Assembly: GCA_015231395.1 (NCBI GenBank)
Contig: JADGBP010000052.1
Span: forward strand, 1 to 9,937
Origin: Desulfamplus sp.
GTDB lineage: Bacteria > Desulfobacterota > Desulfobacteria > Desulfobacterales > Desulfobacteraceae
DNA: 9,937 nt
Direction: 5' to 3'
A program made the position numbers and the translations under genes. A model generated the notes under the pieces. The model searched no databases. It was not told where the DNA came from and was given only the letters and a program-made list of their open reading frames with translations. Numbering within the stretch: position 1 is the stretch's first letter; every line of letters starts with the position of its first letter. This document shows, piece after piece, positions 1-4,956 of this stretch.

Positions 1-1373
1 GGCTCCTGGGTCACAATTGAGATTCTGCTTCTGAGAGAGTCCAGAGCGATATCCCTGATATCTTTGTCATCAATGCTTATCTTTCCTTTTGTCACATCAT
101 AAAATCTTGGAATAAGGTTGACAAGGGACGTTTTTCCTCCACCGCTCATGCCCACAAGTGCAATCACTTCCCCTGGTTTTACATGCAGGCTGATATTGTT
201 CAGAACCCACTCGTCATCATTGTTTTTCTGATATTTAAAGCAAACATTTTCAAACCTAACACCCATTCTATTATTTTTTTCAAGCAAGTTGCTATTTTCA
301 AGCAAGTTGCTATTTTCAAACAAGTTGCTATTTTCAAGCAAGTTGCTATTTTCAAGTAAGTTGCTATTTTCAAGTAAAAGAGCATTGGGAGATTCAACAA
401 TTTCAGACTCCTGCTCCATGATGTCATAAATACGTGTCACGGCAGCCAGCCCCTCTTGAATTGTATTGTTGAGCTTGGTAAGTTTTTTCACAGGGTCGTA
501 TAGCATCATAACTGCTGTCAAAAAGGAGAAAAAAGTGCCGGTTGTAGATGCTCCGCTGATAACCCTTGAACCTCCAAACCAGATTATAAATGCGATACCA
601 AGTCCTCCCACAAACTCCATGACTGGCGAAGACAAAGATTTTGCAATAACGGATTTCATCTCAAGCCTGAAAAGAAGCTCGGTTTTATCTCTGAACCGCT
701 CTTTTTCATAGGATTCCATTGTAAATATTTTTACCACTTTGGTGCCGGAAAAGGTTTCATGCAGAAATACATTGAGATCAGCCATTGCCTCCTGACACCC
801 TGTGCTGAAATGGCGTACACGCCTGCCAAATAGAATAACGGGATAAAACGCCGCCGGAAGAATGAAAAATGCTCCTACCGCGAGTTTCCAGTCCATGTAA
901 AAAATAACGCATGTCAAACCGATCACGGTAAAAAAATCACGCAAAAGACTTGTCACCGCAGTTGAGACCATTCCTTTTACAATGTTGACATCATTGGTGA
1001 TTCTTGACATAAGCGTACCGGTTTTTTCTTTATGAAAGAAAGATAACGGCAAATCAATAATTTTTTCGTACAAGGCGTTTCTGAATGACTTGATCACCTG
1101 TTCTCCAACAAAACTCATCAAGTACTCCTGTCCGTAGGTTGCAAGACCTTTTAGCAGGAAGATGACAATTGCGGCTGCGGGAATGAAAAAAAGTCCGGTT
1201 TTGTCTTTGTTGACAAAAATATCATCCAGCATGGGTTTTACAAGATACGCGGATGCCGCAGTAGATGCTGCCACGACCATCATGCACAGCATCGCGAAAA
1301 AGAACTTCTGCCAGTGCTGACTGATAATTTTGAACAGTGCCCTGTATCGCTCTCTGTGATGAATACCTGACAT
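1..1373 (-). CDS. msbA: MsbA-type lipid A/phospholipid flippase, ABC exporter half-transporter (3' end beyond window)
   Basis: This is an ABC exporter with a membrane domain fused to an ATPase domain; the family flips lipid A-core from the inner to the outer leaflet of the inner membrane as a homodimer. About 457 codons are visible (family about 580); the gene runs off the left edge just after the Q-loop (VTQE). Visible features are a short N-terminal helix, about six hydrophobic segments (first at roughly residues 24-45), the MsbA-like stretches VKPMLDDIF and FFHKEKTGTLMSRITNDV, and Walker A GMSGGGKT at about 408-415. A 5.4-copy LLENSN repeat sits between the membrane and nucleotide-binding domains at about residues 334-366. 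The gene is divergent from waaA, which fits lipid A work. Its start is uncertain: the chosen ATG gives the family's usual N-terminus, but in-frame ATGs also exist at 1409 and 1454, and none has a clear ribosome binding site. A related lipid-exporting ABC protein cannot be excluded. Confidence 0.88.
   Translation of the reverse strand, partial: MSGIHHRERYRALFKIISQHWQKFFFAMLCMMVVAASTAASAYLVKPMLDDIFVNKDKTGLFFIPAAAIVIFLLKGLATYGQEYLMSFVGEQVIKSFRNALYEKIIDLPLSFFHKEKTGTLMSRITNDVNIVKGMVSTAVTSLLRDFFTVIGLTCVIFYMDWKLAVGAFFILPAAFYPVILFGRRVRHFSTGCQEAMADLNVFLHETFSGTKVVKIFTMESYEKERFRDKTELLFRLEMKSVIAKSLSSPVMEFVGGLGIAFIIWFGGSRVISGASTTGTFFSFLTAVMMLYDPVKKLTKLNNTIQEGLAAVTRIYDIMEQESEIVESPNALLLENSNLLENSNLLENSNLFENSNLLENSNLLEKNNRMGVRFENVCFKYQKNNDDEWVLNNISLHVKPGEVIALVGMSGGGKTSLVNLIPRFYDVTKGKISIDDKDIRDIALDSLRSRISIVTQE
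281..377 (-). repeat. In-frame 18-bp tandem repeat inside msbA (five full copies plus a partial)
   Basis: On the + strand the unit is CAAGCAAGTTGCTATTTT, at 281-298, 299-316, 317-334 (one change), 335-352 and 353-370 (one change), with a partial sixth copy from 371. Read in the msbA frame on the minus strand it encodes LLENSN, with one LFENSN copy. Because 18 is a multiple of three, copy changes keep the frame. It lies in the linker before the nucleotide-binding domain, where extra residues should be tolerated. Confidence 0.97.
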
Positions 1374-1374
1374 G

Positions 1375-1404
1375 TTAAATATTGAAGTATTAAATATTGA
1401 ATTT
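1375..1404 (-). repeat. 15-bp direct duplication at the msbA 5' end
   Basis: The 11-mer TTAAATATTGA occurs at 1375-1385 and again at 1390-1400, a period of 15 bp. If translation begins at the upstream in-frame ATG (1409), the two copies encode NSIFN and TSIFN ahead of the family-like start at 1373. If translation begins at 1373, the duplication is leader sequence. Confidence 0.75.
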
Positions 1405-1429
1405 TTCATGGGTTGCTTTGATTGTTTCT

Positions 1430-1455
1430 CATGAAAATATTTTTTTATTTTCATG
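1430..1455. promoter_or_regulatory. Perfect 10-bp inverted repeat in the msbA/waaA divergent intergenic region
   Basis: CATGAAAATA at 1430-1439 and its exact complement TATTTTCATG at 1446-1455 flank six T residues. The stem is AT-rich and not followed by a terminator-like T-run. It lies about 60 bp from the msbA start and 100 bp from the waaA start, so it could be an operator serving either gene or a weak hairpin. One arm resembles the core of the dispersed TTTTAYCRTGAAAAYAC motif. The regulatory role is inferred. Confidence 0.4.
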
Positions 1456-1553
1456 ACGCAGAGTGCAGTATAATTTAGCAGTGAATATAATTTATGATGA
1501 CGACCATTTAGAAATATTGTCAATATCTTAAAAATGTGAGACCATACTGTAAT

Positions 1554-3041
1554 ATGAAAAAGAGCACAATACTATTTTTGTTTTTAAATCTCTACCAGTT
1601 AGTCTGGCGTTTGGCACTGCCCATTCTGAGAAGAAACTTGCGGCTACGTCAAGGTATCAAAGAACGGACATCTGCTGACCATCTTAAAAAGGCAGATATC
1701 TGGATACATGGTGCCTCTGCTGGTGAATGCTATCTTGCGGTTGAACTTGTCAAAAATCTTTATAATAAACCCGATGGGAGTCAAAGTATAGCTAACTCTC
1801 CCAGAAGTAACTCTCCGGCACAGCCAACAAAAATTTTACTCACCGCAACCACCATTCAGGGAATGGAACTTCTTTACCAAAGCCTCTCCCCTCTGACCTT
1901 GCAGAATATATCCTGCGGTAGCATACCTGTCGATATAACATGGTTTCCCTTTGATATTCCAGACCTCATGGAAAAAGCTATCTGTAAAGTCAAACCAGAT
2001 CTGATTGTTCTTCTTGAAACTGAACTTTGGCCATCTCTTATGGTCGCTGCAAAAAAACATAAAATTAAAATCGCCATTATAAATGGTAGATTATCCCGAA
2101 AAAGTCATAGAAACTACATGAAAACCAGATGGTTATGGCAGCAGATTCAGCCTGACGCCATTCTTGCCATCAGTCATACAGACGCTGAACGGTTCAAAGA
2201 CATTTTCCCATGTGCCAAAATAGATGTCATGCCCAATATGAAATTTGACACTCTCCTTACGAAATCGAAAATAAATAAAATCAAAAATATAAAGCTATTA
2301 CCCGCCAATATACCTGTTTCTATTCTTGCATCTATACGCATGGAAGAGGAAGACGATACCATGATAATTCTGGACGAGATTATTAAACAGTTTCCAGAGC
2401 AGTTGGTGTGCTTATTTCCAAGGCATATGCACAGAATTGAGTTCTGGAAAGAGGCACTTTCGGCAGCAAATCACAAATGGATACTAAGATCAAATATAGA
2501 CTCATCCTTTTCTACTATAGACTCGTCCTGTTCTGCTATAGACTCGTCTTGTATAGACTCATCCTTTTCTGCTATAGATTCATCCTTTTCTGCTATAGAT
2601 TCATCCTCTTCTGCTATAGATTCATCCTCTTCTGCTATAAACTCGTCCTTTCCGGCAAGAATAAAATCCGTCTTGCATGGAACAGTTATTTTATGGGATA
2701 TATTTGGAGAGTTGCAAAATGCTTACTCTAATGCCACAGTAGCGTTTGTGGGTGGAAGCCTCAAGGCTCTGGGAGGACATAACTTCATGGAACCTCTCGC
2801 TTCAGGGGCGGTAACGGTCACGGGACCTTTTATTGATGATTTTGCATGGGTTGGAGAAGATATATTTGACAGTAAAATGATTAGAAAGGCAGCCAATAGA
2901 GATGAAGTTATTGAGTTTATTGTTTCAACCTTGAAAGATCCTCCTGACAGAAAATATATTATCGAAAAAGGATTAGGGTATCTACGGACTAAACAGGGCG
3001 GTACAGCAATGGCTTGTAAAATGATAAAAAATTACATATAA
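1554..3041 (+). CDS. waaA: 3-deoxy-D-manno-octulosonic acid (Kdo) transferase WaaA/KdtA, with in-frame repeat insertion
   Basis: This inner-membrane glycosyltransferase (GT30) transfers Kdo from CMP-Kdo to the lipid A precursor. With the ATG start it has 495 residues, against about 425 for the family. An N-terminal hydrophobic anchor is followed by IHGASAGE (the Glu at about 58 is the presumed catalytic base), WFPFD, ETELWP at about 155-160, PNMKFD at about 227-232, a GEL motif and FVGGSL..GGHNFMEP in the CMP-binding half. Two extra stretches explain the length. One is a Ser/Asn/Pro-rich insert at about 71-93. The other is a 54-residue IDSSFSA repeat at 315-368, just before the conserved VILWDIFGEL strand. 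An in-frame GTG at 1536 would add six residues; the ATG was preferred because it places the anchor at the N-terminus. The reading frame is intact and all key motifs remain, so the enzyme is probably active. It is divergent from msbA and upstream of pgpA. Confidence 0.93.
   Translation: MKKSTILFLFLNLYQLVWRLALPILRRNLRLRQGIKERTSADHLKKADIWIHGASAGECYLAVELVKNLYNKPDGSQSIANSPRSNSPAQPTKILLTATTIQGMELLYQSLSPLTLQNISCGSIPVDITWFPFDIPDLMEKAICKVKPDLIVLLETELWPSLMVAAKKHKIKIAIINGRLSRKSHRNYMKTRWLWQQIQPDAILAISHTDAERFKDIFPCAKIDVMPNMKFDTLLTKSKINKIKNIKLLPANIPVSILASIRMEEEDDTMIILDEIIKQFPEQLVCLFPRHMHRIEFWKEALSAANHKWILRSNIDSSFSTIDSSCSAIDSSCIDSSFSAIDSSFSAIDSSSSAIDSSSSAINSSFPARIKSVLHGTVILWDIFGELQNAYSNATVAFVGGSLKALGGHNFMEPLASGAVTVTGPFIDDFAWVGEDIFDSKMIRKAANRDEVIEFIVSTLKDPPDRKYIIEKGLGYLRTKQGGTAMACKMIKNYI
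2496..2657 (+). repeat. In-frame 21-bp tandem repeat inside waaA (eight units)
   Basis: There are seven 21-bp units and one 15-bp unit (2538-2552, two codons lost). Each encodes a variant of IDSSFSA: IDSSFST, IDSSCSA, IDSSC, IDSSFSA twice, IDSSSSA twice and INSSFPA. The two IDSSSSA units (2595-2615 and 2616-2636) are identical in DNA, which points to recent expansion, while the outer units are more diverged. The array lies between conserved strands of the C-terminal Rossmann half. Confidence 0.97.
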
Positions 3042-3067
3042 ATCAATACTTTTGCCAATCATTAAAG

Positions 3068-3084
3068 TTTTATCATGAAAACAC
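3068..3084 (+). repeat. Dispersed intergenic motif, copy 1
   Basis: The sequence TTTTATCATGAAAACAC lies 27 bp after the waaA stop. It matches the consensus TTTTAYCRTGAAAAYAC shared by five intergenic sites in this window. Confidence 0.6.
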
Positions 3085-3094
3085 TTTTGCTTTT

Positions 3095-3218
3095 ACCGTG
3101 AAAACACATTCTGGTTTTCATGGTCGGAGGTGGCAGAAACTCTGCCATGAACATTTACCGTGAAAACACATTCAGGTTTCCACGATCAAGGGTGGTCGGA
3201 TTCCGACCATGATCGTTT
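3095..3218 (+). repeat. 62-bp tandem duplication with two co-varying hairpins, upstream of pgpA
   Basis: Unit 1 (3095-3156) and unit 2 (3157-3218) both start with ACCGTGAAAACACATTC and end with a hairpin. In unit 1 the stem is TGGCAGA (3131-3137) against TCTGCCA (3141-3147). In unit 2 it is TGGTCGG (3193-3199) against CCGACCA (3203-3209), exactly 62 bp later. The stems differ at three base pairs, and each change is compensated on the other arm. Unit 2 also has an outer stem CGATCA (3183-3188) with TGATCG (3210-3215) around a four-base bulge. There is no T-run after either hairpin, so a classical terminator is unlikely. An mRNA-stabilising or dispersed palindromic element is more plausible. 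Confidence 0.85.
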
Positions 3219-3244
3219 ATCAGAAAAAGGACATATCAAAAAAG

Positions 3245-3760
3245 ATGACCAACAAAAAAGGCTCTATTGGAAAAAAGATATCTCTTTCAGAAAGAATAAA
3301 AATAATCTCCGGCTCTGCCTGTTATCTTGGGTATTCACCAATAATGCCCGGAACGTTTGGAGCGTTGCCGGGCATTGCCATATACTTTGGATTGTGGAAA
3401 ATCATGCCTTCTGAATTTCTAAGAGCCTCGCTCATTGGCGTTGTAGCCGCTCTCATGCTCCTTAACTATTACTTAACTCCATGGGCTATCCGCTACTGGA
3501 AATCAAAAGACCCGTCACAGTTTGTTTTAGATGAGATCATAGGATTTTTGTCTGTCCCCATTTTTTATGGTGCACATGACTTTCACAAAACCGCATTGGC
3601 AGGTTTTATTTTATTCAGGATTCTGGACATGATAAAGATTTTTCCAGCAAGCTATGTTGACAAAAATGTAAAAGGTTCTACTGGAATTATTTTTGATGAT
3701 GTTATTTCGGCAGGATATGCGGCTTTAGGTCTTTTTATTCTTGATCAGATTAAATTTTAA
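3245..3760 (+). CDS. pgpA: Phosphatidylglycerophosphatase A
   Basis: This inner-membrane phosphatase converts phosphatidylglycerophosphate to phosphatidylglycerol, the last step of that lipid's synthesis. At 171 residues it has the family's usual length. Family features are GYSPIMPGTFG near the N-terminus, hydrophobic helices, VLDEIIG (acidic pair at about 96-97), FRILDM (Asp at about 128) and GSTGIIFDDVISAG (Asp pair at about 151-152). The usual KP..P after FRILDM is KIFP here, and the common GG before the last motif is GS; the acidic residues expected for metal-dependent catalysis are all present. An earlier in-frame ATG at 3209 lies inside a strong hairpin without a ribosome binding site. 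The ATG at 3245 matches the family N-terminus and has AAGGA 13 bases upstream, which is rather far. It is convergent with ogt. Confidence 0.92.
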   Translation: MTNKKGSIGKKISLSERIKIISGSACYLGYSPIMPGTFGALPGIAIYFGLWKIMPSEFLRASLIGVVAALMLLNYYLTPWAIRYWKSKDPSQFVLDEIIGFLSVPIFYGAHDFHKTALAGFILFRILDMIKIFPASYVDKNVKGSTGIIFDDVISAGYAALGLFILDQIKF

Positions 3761-3836
3761 AAATACCCGCCTCTCTCAAAAATATCTGCCTGGCTCAAAA
3801 TTTTCTGCCTGGCTCAAAAATACCTGCCACCCTCAA
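3761..3836 (-). repeat. 19-bp tandem repeat (four copies) built on the 3' end of ogt
   Basis: Read on the minus strand there are four 19-bp units: TTGAGGGTGGCAGGTATTT (3836-3818, coding for the last Ogt residues), then two TTGAGCCAGGCAG... units (3817-3799 and 3798-3780) and TTGAGAGAGGCGGGTATTT (3779-3761). The second unit supplies the Ogt stop codon. The array fills the whole pgpA-ogt gap and abuts the pgpA stop codon. It has no palindromic character, so no terminator is evident between the convergent genes. Confidence 0.93.
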
Positions 3837-4293
3837 GATTCAGGAGATATCGTTTAATATCAAGCCCGCCTGAAAAGCCTGTAAGAGAGCCATCAGCACC
3901 AATGACCCTGTGACAAGGAATTATGACAGGAATTGGATTTTTTCCCACAGCTCCGCCTACTGCACGGCATCCTTTAGACCTGCCGACGCGTTCTGCAATA
4001 TCTTTATATGATGCTGTAGTTCCAAATGGTATTAACGTCAGCAATCTCCATACATTCTGCTGGAATAAAGTACCTTCAGGATCAAGGGGAATTGAGAAAG
4101 TTGTCAGTTCTTTGTTAAAGTAGGCACAAATTTCATCTGATGTTTGTTTGAGGTAGTTAAAATCTTCAGTCCAGTCCGGATTTGGTTGCATAATGTTACC
4201 GTTGAAAGGTAAAAAAAGCTTTTCAAGCCCCTTTTCTCCTTGTACAGCAAGAAGTTTCCCCAATGGAGTTTTTATGTAACAGTACGTTTTCAT
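3814..4293 (-). CDS. ogt: Methylated-DNA--[protein]-cysteine S-methyltransferase (O6-alkylguanine-DNA alkyltransferase)
   Basis: This suicide DNA-repair protein moves the alkyl group of O6-methylguanine (and O4-methylthymine) to its own cysteine. It has 159 residues, typical for Ogt-type proteins without the Ada regulatory domain. The C-terminal helix-turn-helix half contains FQQNVWRLLTLIPFGTTASYKDIA, RAVGGAVGKNP (arginine finger at about 110, Asn at about 119), PCHRVIG with the acceptor Cys at about 127, and GFSGGLDIKRYLL. All key residues are present. The start was chosen because MKTYCYIKTPLGKLLAV is the family-like N-terminus. No Shine-Dalgarno lies directly before it; the good one (GGAG) is about 60 bases upstream, beyond a tandem array of start-codon copies. 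Both gene ends are therefore flanked by arrays derived from the gene itself. Confidence 0.93.
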   Translation of the reverse strand: MKTYCYIKTPLGKLLAVQGEKGLEKLFLPFNGNIMQPNPDWTEDFNYLKQTSDEICAYFNKELTTFSIPLDPEGTLFQQNVWRLLTLIPFGTTASYKDIAERVGRSKGCRAVGGAVGKNPIPVIIPCHRVIGADGSLTGFSGGLDIKRYLLNLEGGRYF

Positions 4294-4341
4294 ATCAGTA
4301 TGTTTTCATAACAGTATGCTTTCATAACAGTATGCTTTCAT
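4278..4341 (-). repeat. 16-bp tandem array of the ogt start region (four copies)
   Basis: On the minus strand the copies are ATGAAAGCATACTGTT (4341-4326), the same (4325-4310), ATGAAAACATACTGAT (4309-4294) and ATGAAAACGTACTGTT (4293-4278); the last is the real ogt start. Only the first copy has a ribosome binding site (GGAG, six bases upstream). Translation from it gives MKAYCYESILL and then a TGA overlapping the ATG of copy 3. Copy 2 gives MKAYCYENILI and a TGA overlapping the ogt ATG. Copy 3 gives four codons ending one base before ogt. This is a chain of overlapping stop/start signals. Confidence 0.93.
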
Positions 4342-4352
4342 CAAATTCTCCA
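4342..4352 (-). promoter_or_regulatory. Ribosome binding site upstream of the ogt start array
   Basis: On the minus strand TTGGAGAATTTG directly precedes the first ATG copy, with six bases between GGAG and ATG. That spacing is good for copy 1 (4341), whereas the true ogt start is a further 48 bases downstream. It suggests that the ancestral ogt start was at this site before the duplications. Confidence 0.7.
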
Positions 4353-4357
4353 AGGAA

Positions 4358-4409
4358 ACCCCTATCCTTTATGGTTTATGGGTACTTTATGGGCTTTATG
4401 GTTAGGGGT
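4358..4409. repeat. TTTATGG-rich repeat enclosed by an inverted repeat
   Basis: TTTATGG occurs four times (4368, 4375, 4386 and 4395) between the inverted arms ACCCCTA (4358-4364) and TAGGGGT (4403-4409). It lies between the 3' end of the hypothetical gene and the ogt leader. No T-run follows, so I do not call a terminator. Confidence 0.6.
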
Positions 4410-4436
4410 CGTTGACGGTTTGTTCAAATATTAAAA

Positions 4437-4853
4437 TCATTCATGGTTTGCTGATTCAATAATAAATGATATAGGAAGAACATGCAGATTCCTGCTTTTT
4501 TCCTGAGTTATTCCCACCTGCCAACTTGTGCATAATGCTTTTCCATCCATCAATGTATTGATGCTATTTGCAATACCTTTAAGATTGATAATTGGATGCC
4601 GCTCAAAAACAGTAGGTAATCCATAGGTTAGATTACAAGCAAGGCACTTGCCTGGTCTTTGTTTAAGATGAAACTCAAACAGAAGCTTATTTTTTTCCAT
4701 GCCCTTGAACTCCAGACTAATATCATAAGCCCCTTCTGAAGCGTCTCCGTAAAGAGCATCAAAGAAATTATCTGCTCTGTCATTAGGAAATATCTCATCA
4801 AGTTTTTTTCTTGTAAAAATATCTGAACCTTCAATTAAAATCATGGCAATCAT
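4437..4853 (-). CDS. Conserved hypothetical protein with a CxxC pair
   Basis: I cannot assign a function. It is a 138-residue soluble protein with no signal peptide or membrane segment. Visible features are DEIFPNDRADNFFDALYGDA near the N-terminus, GAYDISLEFKG, and GKCLACNLTYGLPTVFERHP around residues 69-88, whose CLAC could form a disulfide or half a metal site. The sequence resembles a small family I associate with sulfate-reducing Deltaproteobacteria, sometimes carrying an implausible eukaryotic 'homeobox' name; that link is from memory and weak. The ribosome binding site CTGGAGAAA sits three bases before the ATG at 4853; an in-frame ATG at 4844 would be 12 bases from it. It follows paaK on the same strand after about 100 bp, so co-transcription is possible but not required. 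Confidence 0.75.
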   Translation of the reverse strand: MIAMILIEGSDIFTRKKLDEIFPNDRADNFFDALYGDASEGAYDISLEFKGMEKNKLLFEFHLKQRPGKCLACNLTYGLPTVFERHPIINLKGIANSINTLMDGKALCTSWQVGITQEKSRNLHVLPISFIIESANHE

Positions 4854-4920
4854 TTTCTCCAGAGTTAAAATTGTTCTAAAATCAATGTCCTATTATCACA
4901 GAAATCAAGAATTATAAAAT

Positions 4921-4937
4921 ATTTACTGTGAAAATAC
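4921..4937 (+). repeat. Dispersed intergenic motif, copy 4
   Basis: ATTTACTGTGAAAATAC lies between the paaK stop and the hypothetical gene's start. It differs at two positions from the consensus TTTTAYCRTGAAAAYAC, and is followed by AGATTGATTTTT, which resembles the downstream flank of the other copies. Confidence 0.5.
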
Positions 4938-4956
4938 AGATTGATTTTTTTCAGCT

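Noticed and set aside
281..377. Possible CRISPR array in the 18-bp repeat region (and in 2496-2657)
   Set aside because: The repeats are contiguous with no spacers and are in frame with protein-coding genes.
200..427. 75-residue minus-strand frame with repeated LKIATC
   Set aside because: It is the msbA 18-bp repeat read in another frame; the long msbA frame with Walker A and membrane helices explains the region.
2496..2657. Heptad periodicity as a coiled coil in WaaA
   Set aside because: The seven-residue unit is dominated by Ser and Asp with one Ile and one Phe/Ser/Cys; it lacks the leucine-type a/d core, so a flexible loop is more likely.
2477..2731. Plus-strand frame with hydrophobic repeated YRFILFC units
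   Set aside because: This is the shifted frame of the waaA 21-bp repeat; it stays open only because the repeat unit lacks stops, and the conserved WaaA motifs lie in the other frame on both sides.
3095..3218. Hairpins downstream of waaA as an intrinsic terminator
   Set aside because: Neither hairpin is followed by a run of T residues, and a near-duplicate unit follows the first.
3160..3414. 84-residue plus-strand frame starting in the hairpin region
   Set aside because: It overlaps pgpA in another frame and shows no recognisable motif, while pgpA carries the full family signature.
4358..4409. ACCCCTA/TAGGGGT inverted repeat as a terminator for the hypothetical gene
   Set aside because: The loop would be 38 bases and there is no adjacent T-run on either strand.
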